Part shown: piece after piece, positions 9,198 through 21,213 of the stretch
Position numbering within the stretch: position 1 is the first letter of the stretch
Layout: each line of letters opens with the position of its first letter
Assembly (NCBI RefSeq): GCF_008041945.1
Contig: NZ_VKAD01000003.1
Coordinates: 1 to 64,000, forward strand
Direction: 5' to 3'
DNA: 64,000 bases
Source: Reinekea thalattae
GTDB taxonomy: Bacteria > Pseudomonadota > Gammaproteobacteria > Pseudomonadales > Natronospirillaceae
The notes under the pieces: model-generated
What the model was told of the DNA's origin: nothing
What the model saw: only the letters and a program-made list of their open reading frames with translations
The model's database searches: none
Made by a program: the position numbers and the translations under genes

Positions 9198-9632
9198 ATG
9201 GCTAAGAAAGTAGAAGCTTATATTAAGCTGCAAGTTAAGGCCGGTCAGGCCAACCCAAGTCCACCGGTCGGTCCTGCACTAGGTCAGCACGGTGTGAATA
9301 TCATGGAATTCTGTAAGGCGTTTAACGCAGAGACTCAAAGTTTAGAGTCTGGCTTACCAGTTCCAGTTGTTATTACTGTTTATGGTGACCGTAGCTTTAC
9401 GTTTGTTACCAAAACACCTCCAGCAGCTATTCTGCTGAAGAAAGCGGCAGGCATCCAAAGTGGTTCTGGTCGTCCAAATACTGAGAAAGTTGGCAAGGTG
9501 ACTCGCGCTCAGCTTGAAGAAATTGCAACGGCTAAAGACCCTGATTTGACTGCGTCAGACATGGATGCAGCGGTTCGTACAATTGCGGGTACTGCTCGCA
9601 GCATGGGTCTTAATGTGGAGGGTGTTGAATAA
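9198..9632 (+). CDS. rplK: 50S ribosomal protein L11
   Basis: A 144-residue L11 that binds 23S rRNA in the GTPase-associated centre and is needed for RelA activation. The N-terminal domain shows the proline-rich [16 protein letters not shown]; the C-terminal rRNA-binding domain follows from about residue 75. GAGGAAGC precedes the ATG. The stop codon overlaps the rplA start by one base, so the pair is translationally coupled. Confidence 0.98.
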   Translation: MAKKVEAYIKLQVKAGQANPSPPVGPALGQHGVNIMEFCKAFNAETQSLESGLPVPVVITVYGDRSFTFVTKTPPAAILLKKAAGIQSGSGRPNTEKVGKVTRAQLEEIATAKDPDLTASDMDAAVRTIAGTARSMGLNVEGVE

Positions 9633-10327
9633 TGGCTAAGTTATCAAAGCGCGCTCAATTAGCAAAAGAGAAGGTAAATCCTACTCAAGCTTATTCATTC
9701 GATGAAGCTGTTGCGATCATCAAAGAGCTTGGTACTGCTAAGTTCAAAGAGTCAGTAGATATTTCTATTAACTTAGGTATCGACGCTCGTAAATCTGATC
9801 AGAACGTACGTGGTTCTACTGTATTGCCAAACGGTACTGGTAAAGACGTTCGTGTAGCTGTCTTTACGCAAGGTGCTAACGCTGAAGCTGCTAAAGAAGC
9901 AGGTGCAGACGTTGTTGGTATGGAAGATCTTGCAGAAGCGATGAAAGGTGGTGATCTTAACTTTGGTGTTGTGATTGCCTCTCCAGACGCAATGCGTGTT
10001 GTTGGTCAGCTAGGTCAGGTTCTAGGTCCTCGTGGTCTTATGCCTAACCCGAAAGTTGGTACAGTAACCGCTGACGTTGCAACGGCTGTTAAAAACGCTA
10101 AATCTGGTCAAGCACGTTTCCGTACTGATAAGAACGGTATTATTCATGCTTGCATCGGTAAAGTAGATTTTGACGCCAATGCAATTAAAGAAAACGCAGA
10201 AGCATTAATCGCTGACCTTAAAAAGTTAAAGCCAGCATCTGCTAAAGGCGTTTATCTTAAGAAGATTTCTCTTTCTAGCACAATGGGTCCTGGTGTAACC
10301 ATCGATCAGGGTTCGTTGAGCGTTTAA
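9632..10327 (+). CDS. rplA: 50S ribosomal protein L1
   Basis: A 231-residue L1 of the L1 stalk, which helps E-site tRNA leave. In E. coli it also represses the rplK-rplA mRNA. Recognised by [14 protein letters not shown] and by [15 protein letters not shown]. It is of full family length and coupled to rplK through a one-base overlap. Confidence 0.98.
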   Translation: MAKLSKRAQLAKEKVNPTQAYSFDEAVAIIKELGTAKFKESVDISINLGIDARKSDQNVRGSTVLPNGTGKDVRVAVFTQGANAEAAKEAGADVVGMEDLAEAMKGGDLNFGVVIASPDAMRVVGQLGQVLGPRGLMPNPKVGTVTADVATAVKNAKSGQARFRTDKNGIIHACIGKVDFDANAIKENAEALIADLKKLKPASAKGVYLKKISLSSTMGPGVTIDQGSLSV

Positions 10328-10539
10328 GAACTTTGGGGCGCAGCCTTTTAGGCTGCGCAGTCAAAGACCGTAGGTGAACTTAGGTTTTAGTTTCTAAATA
10401 CTTTGGTTCTTAATTTCCTACGCAGACGGTAACCCGAGCCCAAATTATTGAGCTTACTCTGTTGCCGTTAAAACAGGTCAACTTGCAAAAGTTGAAAATA
10501 GGTTGACCCTTTATAGGGTTGTTAATAGGAGATTTTTCA
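10328..10539 (+). promoter_or_regulatory. rplJ-rplL leader (L10 autoregulation region)
   Basis: A 212-base leader. An 8-bp hairpin GCGCAGCC/GGCTGCGC lies at 10338-10358. Next comes CCTACGCAGACGGTAAC near 10420, closely resembling the E. coli L10 leader CCTGCGTAGACGGTGAC. GGTCAAC (10476-10482) pairs with GTTGACC (10502-10508) just before the ribosome binding site. In E. coli the L10-(L7/L12) complex binds this leader and represses translation; the similarity implies the same here. Confidence 0.75.
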
Positions 10540-11034
10540 GTGGCACTGAATCTCGAAGGCAAAAAAGCAATTGTTGCGGAAGTAGCCGAGCAAGCACAAG
10601 GCGCGTTATCAGCTGTAATCGCTGACTCTCGCGGCGTTGCAGTTAATGATATGACTGCTCTACGTGCAGCTGCTCGTGAGAATGGCGTATGGCTTAAGGT
10701 TGTACGTAATACTCTTGCTCGCCGTGCAGTTCAAGGGACTTCTTATGAAGGCCTAGCGGACTCATTTGTAGGTCCGACGCTGATCGCATTTTCGATGGAG
10801 CACCCAGGCGCCGGCGCGCGTATTCTGGCTGACTTCGCTAAAGAAAACGATAAGCTTGAATTGAAAACAGCGATGTTCGAAGGTGAAGTTACACCTATCG
10901 CAACATTGGCAAGCTTGCCAACATACGACGATGCTATTGCTAAGCTAATGATGGTCTTGAAAGAGGCTTCTGCTGGCAAATTGGTACGTACATTGGCTGC
11001 TTTGCGCGACCAAAAAGAACAGGAAGCAGCTTAA
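10540..11034 (+). CDS. rplJ: 50S ribosomal protein L10
   Basis: A 164-residue L10 that anchors the L7/L12 dimers on the ribosomal stalk. GTG at 10540 is chosen because AGGAG lies eight bases upstream and the protein then begins (M)[14 protein letters not shown] as in relatives. An upstream in-frame extension is not conserved. The C-terminal helix (about residues 130-164) is the L7/L12-binding part. Confidence 0.97.
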   Translation: MALNLEGKKAIVAEVAEQAQGALSAVIADSRGVAVNDMTALRAAARENGVWLKVVRNTLARRAVQGTSYEGLADSFVGPTLIAFSMEHPGAGARILADFAKENDKLELKTAMFEGEVTPIATLASLPTYDDAIAKLMMVLKEASAGKLVRTLAALRDQKEQEAA

Positions 11035-11107
11035 GTCTTATTGCTTAAGTTTTGCTTATTAACGGTTTAACGAGGCATAAAGCCTCAACAGATTAGGAAA
11101 TTAAGTC

Positions 11108-11476
11108 ATGTCTCTGACTAAAGACGATATCATCAATGCAGTTGCAGAAATGTCAGTTAAAGATGTTGTTGAACTGATTGAAGCAATGGAAGAAAAATTC
11201 GGCGTATCTGCAGCAGCAGCTGTTGTTTCTGGCGGCGGCGCTGGTGGCGAAGCAGCTTCTGAGCAAACAGAATTCGACGTAATTCTTACTAGCGGCGGCG
11301 ACAAGAAAGTTAACGTTATTAAAGCAGTTCGTGAAATTACAGGCCTAGGCTTGAAAGAAGCGAAAGGCGTTGTTGATGGTGCACCTGCTCCTGTTAAGGA
11401 AGGCGTATCTAAAGACGAAGCTGAAGAAATCAAAGCTAAGCTTGAAGAAGCTGGCGCAAGCGTAGAAGTTAAGTAA
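11108..11476 (+). CDS. rplL: 50S ribosomal protein L7/L12
   Basis: A 122-residue acidic stalk protein that recruits translational GTPases. It has the N-terminal dimerisation helix, an Ala/Gly-rich hinge (about residues 36-52) and a C-terminal domain with [12 protein letters not shown], which contacts EF-Tu and EF-G. It follows rplJ by 73 bases. Confidence 0.98.
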   Translation: MSLTKDDIINAVAEMSVKDVVELIEAMEEKFGVSAAAAVVSGGGAGGEAASEQTEFDVILTSGGDKKVNVIKAVREITGLGLKEAKGVVDGAPAPVKEGVSKDEAEEIKAKLEEAGASVEVK

Positions 11477-11517
11477 TTTACGCTATTGAATGGGGACTTT
11501 CTCATTCAATAACCCAT

Positions 11518-11548
11518 GGCTGGTAGCGAAATCGTTACCGGCCTTTTC
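11518..11548 (+). terminator. rplL-rpoB attenuator
   Basis: GGCTGGTAGCG and CGTTACCGGCC form an 11-bp stem (one G-T pair) followed by TTTTCCTG. A second stem ATTGAATG/CATTCAAT sits at 11485-11510. This matches the position of the E. coli partial terminator and RNase III site that set ribosomal protein expression above RNA polymerase expression. Confidence 0.7.
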
Positions 11549-11754
11549 CTGTCTTAACGGGATTGATTTTTTTCTGGCGGCAGGTCGCTGGAATTGGACA
11601 TTGCGTAAATGCGCAACGGGCTCCTAAAGACGGAGCGACAGGACGTCAACGTCGGGGTTATTAGATTCGTCTGCTGATAACCGTTTTTCCGATAAGCCGC
11701 ATGTGCGGTTCAACCACACAGACACACCGTTGGTGAACAAGCTGGGGATTGCTG

Positions 11755-14700
11755 ATGGCATACTCTTACACCGAAAAAAAGCGAATTCGCAAGAATTTCG
11801 GCAAACTAGAACCAGTTATGGATATTCCATACCTACTGGCGATACAGTTAGACTCCTACCGGAGTTTTTTACAGTCTGAATTAGAAGCAGCTCAAAGACA
11901 GGAAACTGGCTTACACGCTGCGTTTAAATCCGTATTTCCAATTGTCAGTTATTCCGGCAATGCAGCGCTAGAATACGTGAGCTATGGCCTTGGTAAACCG
12001 GCTTTTGACGTCAAAGAGTGTCAATTGCGTGGTGTTACTTATGCTGCTCCGTTACGCGTTAAGGTGCGTCTGATCATTTATGATAAGGACTCACCGAGCA
12101 AAGCGATCAAAGACATTAAAGAGCAAGAAGTGTACATGGGTGAAATCCCTCTGATGACCGATAACGGTACTTTTATCGTTAACGGTACAGAGCGTGTGGT
12201 TGTTTCCCAGTTGCACCGTTCGCCGGGTGTCTTCTTTGATCACGATAAAGGCAAAACCCACAGTTCAGGTAAGCTGTTACATTCTGCGCGAGTGATTCCT
12301 TACCGTGGTTCTTGGCTTGATTTCGAATTTGATCCGAAAGATCAGGTGTTTGTTCGTATCGACCGTCGTCGTAAATTGCCAGCAACGATTTTGTTGCGCG
12401 CGCTTGAGTACACCAACCAAGAAATCTTAGACATGTTCTTTGATCGAGTTGAGTTCAGCGTTGGCGAAGAAGCGATCGAAATGACCGTCGTTGCTGATCG
12501 TCTGCGTGGCGAAACGGCAGCGTTCGAAATCAAAGACAAAAAAGGCAATGTTATTGTCGAAGAAGGTCGACGCATCAATGCTAAGCATTTGCGTGAACTG
12601 GATAAAGCAGGTCTTGATAAAGTTGAAGTGCCAGACACTTGGCTACTAGGTCGTGCTTTAGCGACGGATCTTATCGATACTGCCAGTGGCGAAATTATTG
12701 CTAACTGTAACGACGAAATCACGACTGAGGTTTTGGAAGCGTTACGCAGCAGTAAAATCGAGAAATTTGAAACACTTTATACCAATGACTTGGATTGTGG
12801 TTCATTCGTTTCTGACACGCTTCGTTCAGATCCAACCAGCACGCCGTTAGAAGCGTTGGTTGAAATCTATCGTATGATGCGCCCAGGCGAGCCACCAACA
12901 AAAGAGTCTGCAGAGACACTTTTCCAAAATCTATTCTTCTCTTCAGATCGTTACGACTTATCTTCGGTTGGTCGTATGAAGTTCAACCGTCGTTTGGGTC
13001 GTGATATCGACACTGGCGAAGGTATTCTGAGCCGTGAAGACATCGTTGATGTACTGAAAACCCTGATCGATATCCGTAACGGTAAAGGTCAGGTTGATGA
13101 CATCGACCACTTAGGTAACCGTCGTGTTCGTTCTGTTGGTGAAATGGCCGAAAACCAATTCCGTGTTGGTTTGGTGCGTGTAGAACGTGCAGTGCGTGAG
13201 CGTTTGTCTATGGCTGAAAGCGAAGGCTTAATGCCACAAGACTTGGTGAACGCTAAGCCTGTTGCTGCTGCGATCAAAGAGTTCTTTGGTTCGTCTCAGT
13301 TATCTCAGTTTATGGATCAGAACAACCCGCTTTCTGGTATTACCAACAAGCGTCGTGTTTCGGCGTTAGGCCCAGGTGGTCTTACCCGTGAACGTGCTGG
13401 CTTCGAAGTTCGTGACGTACACCCGACTCACTATGGTCGAGTATGTCCGATTGAAACGCCAGAAGGTCCAAACATTGGTCTAATTAACACGCTATCTACT
13501 TATGCGCGCACTAACAGTTACGGTTTCTTAGAAACGCCGTACCGCAAAGTAGAAAACGGCAAAGTAACCGACGAAATCGTTTACTTGTCTGCGATTGATG
13601 AAGCTAAGCACACCATCGCTCAGGCCAACGTTCCAATGAACGAACAAGGCATGATTCAGGGTGAATTCGTTCAGGTTCGTCATGAAAATGAATTTACCAT
13701 TGCACCGGTCGAGAAGATTGACATGATGGATGTATCACCTCGTCAGGTGGTCTCTGTTGCAGCGTCATTGATTCCGTTCCTGGAGCATGATGATGCTAAC
13801 CGAGCATTGATGGGTTCGAACATGCAACGTCAGGCAGTGCCAACGCTAAAATCCGATAAGCCACTTGTGGGCACCGGTATTGAGCGTAACGTCGCTGTTG
13901 ACTCTGGTGTTTGTGTTGTTGCTGATCGTGGCGGTATTGTTGAATATGTTGATGCCTCTCGAATTGTCGTCAAAGTAGCTGGTGATGAAATCACCGATGG
14001 CGACGCCGGTGTTGATATCTACAACCTGACCAAATACACCCGTTCTAACCAGAATACCTGTATTAACCAACGTACTATCGTACGTCAAGGTGACACCATT
14101 GCACGTGGTGACGTTCTTGCCGATGGTCCGTCAGTTGATTTGGGCGAGTTAGCACTGGGTCAGAACATGCGTATCGCATTTATGCCTTGGAACGGCTACA
14201 ACTACGAAGATTCGATTCTGGTTTCAGAGCGAGTTTCACAAGAAGACCGTTTCACATCGATCCACATTCAAGAACTGACCTGTATCGCCCGTGATACTAA
14301 GTTAGGTTCTGAAGAGATCACTGCGGATATTCCAAACGTTGGTGAATCTGCACTAAGCAAGCTTGATGAGTCCGGTATTGTTTACATCGGTGCAGAAGTT
14401 GGCGCAGGCGATATTCTGGTTGGTAAGGTGACGCCTAAGAGCGAAACTCAGCTGACGCCAGAAGAAAAACTATTGCGTGCTATCTTCGGTGAAAAAGCAT
14501 CCGATGTTAAAGACACCTCGCTACGCGTTAAAGGAGGCATGCGCGGTACCGTTATTGATGTTCAAGTTTTCACCCGTGACGGTGTTGAGCGTGATCAGCG
14601 CTCTAAAGACATTGAGCGTCAAGCGTTGGAAGAATTCCGCAAGGATCTAAACGCAGAGTATCGCATTGTTGAAGACACTATCTTTGAGCGCCTTGCAGCG

Positions 14701-15837
14701 TCACTAACCGGTGCTGCGGTATCGGGTGGTCCTGGTTTAAACAAAGGTGATGCACTGAGTGCTGAGTACTTAGCTGCTCTGCCACGTGATGACTGGTTTA
14801 AATTACGCCTGCAAGATGAAGCATTAGCGGCTCAATTAGAAGGTGCCGAAGCGCAACTTAAAGAGCGTAAAGAAGATCAAGAAGCTCGCTTCGACGATAA
14901 GAAACGCAAACTGCAATCGGGCGATGACCTACAGCCAGGCGTATTGAAAGTCGTCAAGGTTTACCTTGCTGTTAAACGTCGCATCCAGCCGGGTGATAAA
15001 ATGGCCGGTCGTCATGGTAACAAGGGTGTAATCTCTGTAATCATGCCGGTTGAAGATATGCCATACGATGAAAAGGGTAACCCTGTTGATGTGGTTCTTA
15101 ACCCATTGGGTGTACCGTCTCGTATGAACGTTGGACAGGTACTTGAAACCCACTTAGGTGCAGCAGCGAAAGGCCTAGGTGAGCGTATCAATGAGATGAT
15201 TGAAGAAGAGCGTAATGTTACTGAATTACGTGATTTCTTAGATCGCATCTATAACCAAAGCGGTCTTGGTCACCATACCGAAGCGTTGTCTGATTTCAGC
15301 GATGAAGAAATCAAAGAGCTTGCTCACAACCTTCGTAAAGGTGTACCGATTGCAACTCCGGTGTTCGACGGTGCTAAAGAAGAAGAAGTGAAAGAATTGC
15401 TTCGTCTTGCAGGTACTTCGGATACAGGTCAGATCCAATTATGGGATGGCCGTACCGGTGATGCGTTTGAGAACAGAACAACCGTTGGTTATATGTACAT
15501 GCTGAAATTGAACCACTTAGTGGACGATAAGATGCATGCTCGTTCAACGGGCTCTTACAGTCTCGTTACTCAACAACCATTGGGTGGTAAAGCTCAATTT
15601 GGTGGTCAGCGCTTCGGTGAGATGGAAGTGTGGGCACTGGAAGCTTATGGCGCTGCCTATACCCTTCAGGAAATGCTAACTGTGAAGTCGGATGACGTTG
15701 CAGGTCGTACTAAGATGTATAAAAACATCGTTGACGGCAATCACAGCATGGAACCTGGAATGCCGGAATCTTTCAACGTATTGGTGAAAGAGATCCGCTC
15801 GTTGGGTATCGATATGGAACTCGAAAACGAAGAGTAG
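11755..15837 (+). CDS. rpoB: RNA polymerase beta subunit
   Basis: A 1360-residue beta subunit. The rifampicin pocket reads [18 protein letters not shown] and continues through [11 protein letters not shown] with no known resistance substitution visible. The C-terminal part has [13 protein letters not shown] and [18 protein letters not shown]. The ATG at 11755 is preferred because GGGGA lies six bases upstream and the protein then begins [13 protein letters not shown]. It is followed by rpoC after 73 bases. Confidence 0.98.
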   Translation: MAYSYTEKKRIRKNFGKLEPVMDIPYLLAIQLDSYRSFLQSELEAAQRQETGLHAAFKSVFPIVSYSGNAALEYVSYGLGKPAFDVKECQLRGVTYAAPLRVKVRLIIYDKDSPSKAIKDIKEQEVYMGEIPLMTDNGTFIVNGTERVVVSQLHRSPGVFFDHDKGKTHSSGKLLHSARVIPYRGSWLDFEFDPKDQVFVRIDRRRKLPATILLRALEYTNQEILDMFFDRVEFSVGEEAIEMTVVADRLRGETAAFEIKDKKGNVIVEEGRRINAKHLRELDKAGLDKVEVPDTWLLGRALATDLIDTASGEIIANCNDEITTEVLEALRSSKIEKFETLYTNDLDCGSFVSDTLRSDPTSTPLEALVEIYRMMRPGEPPTKESAETLFQNLFFSSDRYDLSSVGRMKFNRRLGRDIDTGEGILSREDIVDVLKTLIDIRNGKGQVDDIDHLGNRRVRSVGEMAENQFRVGLVRVERAVRERLSMAESEGLMPQDLVNAKPVAAAIKEFFGSSQLSQFMDQNNPLSGITNKRRVSALGPGGLTRERAGFEVRDVHPTHYGRVCPIETPEGPNIGLINTLSTYARTNSYGFLETPYRKVENGKVTDEIVYLSAIDEAKHTIAQANVPMNEQGMIQGEFVQVRHENEFTIAPVEKIDMMDVSPRQVVSVAASLIPFLEHDDANRALMGSNMQRQAVPTLKSDKPLVGTGIERNVAVDSGVCVVADRGGIVEYVDASRIVVKVAGDEITDGDAGVDIYNLTKYTRSNQNTCINQRTIVRQGDTIARGDVLADGPSVDLGELALGQNMRIAFMPWNGYNYEDSILVSERVSQEDRFTSIHIQELTCIARDTKLGSEEITADIPNVGESALSKLDESGIVYIGAEVGAGDILVGKVTPKSETQLTPEEKLLRAIFGEKASDVKDTSLRVKGGMRGTVIDVQVFTRDGVERDQRSKDIERQALEEFRKDLNAEYRIVEDTIFERLAASLTGAAVSGGPGLNKGDALSAEYLAALPRDDWFKLRLQDEALAAQLEGAEAQLKERKEDQEARFDDKKRKLQSGDDLQPGVLKVVKVYLAVKRRIQPGDKMAGRHGNKGVISVIMPVEDMPYDEKGNPVDVVLNPLGVPSRMNVGQVLETHLGAAAKGLGERINEMIEEERNVTELRDFLDRIYNQSGLGHHTEALSDFSDEEIKELAHNLRKGVPIATPVFDGAKEEEVKELLRLAGTSDTGQIQLWDGRTGDAFENRTTVGYMYMLKLNHLVDDKMHARSTGSYSLVTQQPLGGKAQFGGQRFGEMEVWALEAYGAAYTLQEMLTVKSDDVAGRTKMYKNIVDGNHSMEPGMPESFNVLVKEIRSLGIDMELENEE

Positions 15838-15862
15838 TTGAGTCTAAAAGTGATTGAACGGT

Positions 15863-15882
15863 GGGCAGCCTGATGGCTGCCC
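15863..15882 (+). other. rpoB-rpoC intercistronic hairpin
   Basis: GGGCAGCC-TGAT-GGCTGCCC, a perfect 8-bp stem with no T-tract, between rpoB and rpoC. It is not a terminator; it is a possible processing or stability element. Confidence 0.6.
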
Positions 15883-15910
15883 TGTTGCCAACTCCCCTCG
15901 GAGCTGAAAC

Positions 15911-18900
15911 ATGAAAGATTTATTAAACCTGCTTAAAACACAAGGCCAAGCCGAAGAATTCGATTCCATTCGCATTGGTCTCGCCTCGCCAGACATGATC
16001 CGTTCATGGTCGTTTGGTGAAGTTAAAAAGCCGGAAACGATTAACTATCGTACCTTTAAGCCAGAGCGTGACGGTCTGTTCTGTTCGCGTATCTTTGGCC
16101 CGATGAAAGACTATGAGTGTTTATGTGGTAAATATAAGCGCTTAAAGCATCGTGGTGTTATCTGTGAAAAATGTGGCGTTGAAGTAACTCAAGCCAAAGT
16201 GCGTCGTGAGCGCATGGGTCACATTGAGCTAGCTGCACCGGTTGCACATATTTGGTTCTTGAAATCGCTACCGTCTCGTATCGGTTTGATGCTAGACATG
16301 ACGTTGCGTGATATTGAACGAATCCTGTATTACGAAAGTTTCGTAGTGATCGATCCAGGTTTAACCACCTTGGAAAAAGGTCAGCTGTTGACCGATGAAG
16401 AATACTACGAATCAATTGAAGAGTTCGGTGACGATTTCGATGCCCGTATGGGTGCCGAAGCGGTTCAGCGTTTGTTGGAAGCCATTAATCTTGAAGCAGA
16501 GATTGCTCAGCTTCGTGAAGAGATTCCAGCAACCAACTCTGAAACTAAAATTAAAAAGCTTTCTAAGCGCTTGAAGCTGTTAGAAGCCTTCCACAAATCG
16601 GGTAATAACCCTGAGTGGATGGTCATGACCGTTCTTCCGGTTCTACCACCTGATTTGCGTCCATTAGTGCCGCTAGACGGCGGTCGTTTTGCGACTTCAG
16701 ATCTGAACGATCTGTATCGCCGAGTGATTAACCGTAACAACCGTCTGAAGCGTTTGTTAGAGCTTTCTGCACCAGACATCATCGTGCGCAACGAAAAGCG
16801 TATGTTGCAAGAGTCTGTTGATGCGTTATTAGATAATGGTCGTCGCGGTCGTGCGATTACCGGTTCTAACCGTCGTCCATTGAAATCACTTGCTGACATG
16901 ATTAAAGGTAAGCAGGGTCGATTCCGTCAAAACCTTCTTGGTAAGCGTGTTGACTACTCTGGTCGTTCGGTAATTGTTGTTGGTCCTACATTGCGTCTAC
17001 ATCAGTGTGGTCTGCCTAAGAAGATGGCTCTTGAGCTCTTCAAGCCATTCATCTTCTCTAAGCTTGAGCACCGTGGCCTAGCGACAACAATTAAAGCCGC
17101 TAAAAAGATGGTTGAGCGTGAAGAAGCCATCGTTTGGGATATCCTAGATGAAGTGATCCGTGAGCACCCGGTTATGCTTAACCGTGCACCAACACTTCAC
17201 CGTTTGGGTATTCAGGCATTCGAACCTGTATTGATTGAAGGTAAAGCCATTAACTTGCACCCATTGGTGTGTGCGGCCTATAACGCCGACTTTGATGGTG
17301 ACCAAATGGCTGTGCATATTCCGTTGACGCTTGAAGCGCAATTGGAAGCACGTGCACTGATGATGTCGACCAACAACATCTTATCACCTGCCTCAGGTGA
17401 GCCGATTATCGTGCCGTCGCAGGACGTTGTACTTGGTCTTTACTACATGACTCGTTCGCGCATTAATGCGAAGGGCGAAGGCATGGTGTTCTCGAACATC
17501 GAAGAAGTTCAGCGTGCTTACGGTGCAGGCCAAGCAGCATTGCAGGCTTTGGTGAAAGTTCGTATTCGCCAAGTGGTGCGTGATGAAAATGATCAGCTAG
17601 TTGAGAAAATTGCAGTTGAAGAGACCACAGTTGGTCGTGCAATTCTGTTCTCAATTGCGCCAGATGGTATGGCATTTGAGCTGTTCAACAAGCCGATGAA
17701 AAAGAAAGCGATCTCTGCCTTGCTTAACGAATGCTATCGTTCAGTTGGTTTGAAAGAGACGGTTATCTTTGCTGACCAAGTTATGTACATGGGCTTCAGC
17801 TATGCAACCAAGTCAGGTTCTTCTATTGGTGTGAATGACTTTGTTATTCCGCAAGCTAAGTACGACATTCTTGCCGCTTCTGAAGCAGAAGTTCAGGAAG
17901 TTGAAGAGCAGTTTATTCAAGGTCTGATTACTCAGGGCGAGAAATACAACAAGGTGGTTGACCTTTGGTCACGCGCTAACGACCAAATTGCTAAGGCAAT
18001 GATGGAAGGTATTTCGAAAGAAACTGTGATCGATCGTGACGGCAATGAAGTTGAGCAAGACTCGTTCAATGCGGTCTTCATGATGGCGGACTCTGGTGCT
18101 CGTGGTAGTGCCACTCAGATTCGTCAGCTTGCCGGTATGCGTGGTTTGATGGCTAAGCCAGATGGCTCCATTATCGAAAACCCGATTAAAGCAAACTTCC
18201 GTGAAGGTCTATCGGTTGGTGAATACTTCAGTTCAACCCACGGTGCGCGTAAAGGTTTGGCCGATACGGCATTGAAAACAGCATCGTCTGGTTATTTGAC
18301 TCGTCGTCTAGTTGACGTATCACAAGATGTTGTAGTGACTGAACAAGACTGTGGCACAGAAGACGGTATCACCTTAGAGCCAGTGATCGACGGCGGTGAT
18401 GTTGTTGTACCATTGAGCTTGCAAGTATTGGGTCGTGTGCCTGCGGTTGACATTGTTGACCCATCAACAGGTGAAGTCGTTGTCCCTGCCGGTACTATGA
18501 TTGATGAGAAATTAGTCGAAAGCGTTGATGGTTTAGGTGTTGATAGCATCAAGGTGCGTTCTTCCATTACCTGTGAAACTCGCTTCGGTATCTGTGCTAA
18601 ATGTTACGGTCGTGACTTAGCACGTGGTCACCTGATCAACATTGGTGAGGCTGTTGGTATTATCGCAGCACAATCCATTGGTGAGCCAGGTACTCAGCTT
18701 ACCATGCGTACGTTCCACATTGGTGGTGCGGCATCGAGCTCATCCGCGGTCGATAACGTTCAAGTTCGTCAGGCTGGTACTGCGCATTTGCATAACGTTA
18801 AAACCGTTACCCGTGAAGACGGCCACCTTGTGGTTGTTAGCCGTTCAGGTTTGTTGGCGATTGCCGATGAGCATGGTCGTGAGCGTGAGCGTTATAAGCT

Positions 18901-20107
18901 GCCATACGGTTCAGAAATTTCAGTTAAAGAAGGTGCATCAGTTGATGCTGGCGACGTTATTGTTCGTTGGGATCCGCACACACACCCAATCGTATCTGAA
19001 GTATCTGGTAAGGTTCAGTTTATCGGCATGGACGAAGGCGTTACCGTTAACCGTAAAGTGGATGAGCTAACCGGTGTGAGCACGACTGAGATTATCCCTC
19101 AGGCGCAGCGTAACGCGACCGGTAAAGAGATTCGTCCATTGATTAAGTTGATCGACGAAAATGGTAACGACATCCTGATCGGTAATACCAATCAGCCGGT
19201 TCAGTACTTCTTGCCGGATGGCGCGCTACTTAGCTTAACTGATGCTTCCGAAGTGAAGGTTGGTGACGTTATTGCTCGTATTCCACAAGCGTCTGGCGGT
19301 AACAAAGATATTACCGGTGGTCTGCCACGTGTTGCTGATTTGTTCGAAGCGCGTAAGCCAAAAGAGTCTGCCATTCTGGCTGAGATCTCAGGTACCTTCA
19401 CCTTTGGTAAAGAGACCAAAGGTAAGAAGCGTATCGTGATCACGCCGACAGATGGTTCTGAAGGCTACGAAGAGCTGATTCCAAAATGGCGTCAAATGAA
19501 CGTATTTGAAGGTGAACAGGTTGAGAAGGGTGAAATCCTTTCCGACGGCCCAATGAACCCGCACGATATTTTGCGTGTTCTAGGTGTTGAGGCATTAGCC
19601 AAGTACATCGTCAAAGAGATTCAAGAAGTTTATCGCTTACAGGGCGTAATTATTAACGATAAGCACATCGAGGTTATTTGCCGTCAGATGTTGCGTAAGG
19701 CATTGATTACCGACAGTGGCGAGACTGAGTTCATTAAAGGCGACCAAGTTGAATACATGAACTTACTGGAAGGTAACGACCAAGCAGAGTCCGAGAACAA
19801 GCAAATTGCGAAGTTTGAACGTGTTCTACTGGGTATTACCAAGGCATCGCTTGCTACTGAATCCTTTATTTCAGCAGCATCGTTCCAGGAAACAACTCGA
19901 GTTCTTACAGAAGGTGCGGTAACCGGTAAACGTGATTACCTGCGCGGCCTGAAAGAAAACGTTGTTGTAGGCCGCCTGATTCCAGCAGGTACAGGTCTTG
20001 CGTATCACGCAGAGCGTAAGCGTAAACGTCTAGAGCGCACCGGTGAAAAACCATCGATCAGTGCTCAGGAAGTCGAAGCAGCGCTAAGTGAAGCGTTAAA
20101 CAAATAG
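15911..20107 (+). CDS. rpoC: RNA polymerase beta' subunit
   Basis: A 1398-residue beta' subunit. The first zinc site is C70, C72, C85 and C88; the catalytic Mg-binding motif NADFDGD is at residues 458-464, the same numbering as E. coli. The second zinc cluster (CGTEDG .. [13 protein letters not shown]) and the trigger-loop region [16 protein letters not shown] are intact. Start MKDLLNLL is family-typical. Confidence 0.98.
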   Translation: MKDLLNLLKTQGQAEEFDSIRIGLASPDMIRSWSFGEVKKPETINYRTFKPERDGLFCSRIFGPMKDYECLCGKYKRLKHRGVICEKCGVEVTQAKVRRERMGHIELAAPVAHIWFLKSLPSRIGLMLDMTLRDIERILYYESFVVIDPGLTTLEKGQLLTDEEYYESIEEFGDDFDARMGAEAVQRLLEAINLEAEIAQLREEIPATNSETKIKKLSKRLKLLEAFHKSGNNPEWMVMTVLPVLPPDLRPLVPLDGGRFATSDLNDLYRRVINRNNRLKRLLELSAPDIIVRNEKRMLQESVDALLDNGRRGRAITGSNRRPLKSLADMIKGKQGRFRQNLLGKRVDYSGRSVIVVGPTLRLHQCGLPKKMALELFKPFIFSKLEHRGLATTIKAAKKMVEREEAIVWDILDEVIREHPVMLNRAPTLHRLGIQAFEPVLIEGKAINLHPLVCAAYNADFDGDQMAVHIPLTLEAQLEARALMMSTNNILSPASGEPIIVPSQDVVLGLYYMTRSRINAKGEGMVFSNIEEVQRAYGAGQAALQALVKVRIRQVVRDENDQLVEKIAVEETTVGRAILFSIAPDGMAFELFNKPMKKKAISALLNECYRSVGLKETVIFADQVMYMGFSYATKSGSSIGVNDFVIPQAKYDILAASEAEVQEVEEQFIQGLITQGEKYNKVVDLWSRANDQIAKAMMEGISKETVIDRDGNEVEQDSFNAVFMMADSGARGSATQIRQLAGMRGLMAKPDGSIIENPIKANFREGLSVGEYFSSTHGARKGLADTALKTASSGYLTRRLVDVSQDVVVTEQDCGTEDGITLEPVIDGGDVVVPLSLQVLGRVPAVDIVDPSTGEVVVPAGTMIDEKLVESVDGLGVDSIKVRSSITCETRFGICAKCYGRDLARGHLINIGEAVGIIAAQSIGEPGTQLTMRTFHIGGAASSSSAVDNVQVRQAGTAHLHNVKTVTREDGHLVVVSRSGLLAIADEHGRERERYKLPYGSEISVKEGASVDAGDVIVRWDPHTHPIVSEVSGKVQFIGMDEGVTVNRKVDELTGVSTTEIIPQAQRNATGKEIRPLIKLIDENGNDILIGNTNQPVQYFLPDGALLSLTDASEVKVGDVIARIPQASGGNKDITGGLPRVADLFEARKPKESAILAEISGTFTFGKETKGKKRIVITPTDGSEGYEELIPKWRQMNVFEGEQVEKGEILSDGPMNPHDILRVLGVEALAKYIVKEIQEVYRLQGVIINDKHIEVICRQMLRKALITDSGETEFIKGDQVEYMNLLEGNDQAESENKQIAKFERVLLGITKASLATESFISAASFQETTRVLTEGAVTGKRDYLRGLKENVVVGRLIPAGTGLAYHAERKRKRLERTGEKPSISAQEVEAALSEALNK

Positions 20108-20114
20108 TCAGCTA

Positions 20115-20144
20115 TTGACTAAGAAATGCGCGATAACGTAAAAT
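20115..20144 (+). promoter_or_regulatory. Sigma70 promoter upstream of rpsL
   Basis: TTGACT (20115-20120), 18-base spacer, TAAAAT (20139-20144). It begins right after the rpoC stop and would drive the rpsL-rpsG-fusA unit separately from rpoBC. Confidence 0.65.
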
Positions 20145-20155
20145 CGCGCACCCTT

Positions 20156-20188
20156 CGGTACCCGAGTGGCTTGGCTTCTCGGGTACCG
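20156..20188 (+). other. 11-bp perfect hairpin rpoC-rpsL
   Basis: CGGTACCCGAG (20156-20166) and CTCGGGTACCG (20178-20188) enclose an 11-base loop. Only TTCGT follows, so it is not a classic terminator. If the promoter at 20115 is used, the hairpin forms in the 5' leader of the rpsL mRNA. Confidence 0.65.
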
Positions 20189-20222
20189 TTCGTAATGAGA
20201 AGTGAAAAGAGAGAGAAGCTTA

Positions 20223-20597
20223 ATGGCTACAATTAACCAGCTAGTCCGTAAACCGCGTAAGCGTGTAACGGAAGCAAGCGCTGTACGGGCATTAGAAGCA
20301 TGTCCACAGCGTCGTGGTGTTTGTACTCGCGTATACACAACCACACCTAAAAAACCAAACTCTGCACTGCGTAAAGTTTGTCGTGTTCGTTTAACCAACG
20401 GTTATGAAGTGTCTTCATACATCGGTGGTGAAGGTCACAACCTTCAAGAGCACAGTGTTGTACTGATCCGTGGTGGTCGTGTTAAAGACTTACCGGGTGT
20501 TCGTTACCACACCGTTCGTGGCGCACTAGATACATCAGGCGTTAACGATCGTAAAACTGGTCGTTCTAAATACGGTACTAAACGACCTAAGGGCTAA
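20223..20597 (+). CDS. rpsL: 30S ribosomal protein S12
   Basis: A 124-residue decoding-centre protein. [12 protein letters not shown] and [13 protein letters not shown] carry lysines at the positions whose mutation gives streptomycin resistance, so the allele looks wild type. The ATG at 20223 gives the usual [12 protein letters not shown] start. Confidence 0.98.
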   Translation: MATINQLVRKPRKRVTEASAVRALEACPQRRGVCTRVYTTTPKKPNSALRKVCRVRLTNGYEVSSYIGGEGHNLQEHSVVLIRGGRVKDLPGVRYHTVRGALDTSGVNDRKTGRSKYGTKRPKG

Positions 20598-20693
20598 TCG
20601 CCTAGCGGTACATTAAAATTTATAGTCTCAGAATAAGCAGTAAGGCTGAGTGGTTAGTCGCCATCGTGCGCGCCCGATCTCAGATCTGCCTGA

Positions 20694-21188
<495 letters not shown>

Positions 21189-21213
21189 TTAAACTAAAAC
21201 GGAGACAGGTTTA

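Noticed and set aside
11101-11505. Minus-strand 134-codon open frame opposite rplL
   Set aside because: It is a shadow of rplL: low-complexity Ser/Ala/Pro composition caused by the reverse complement of an Ala/Glu-rich gene. No ribosome binding site or known family.
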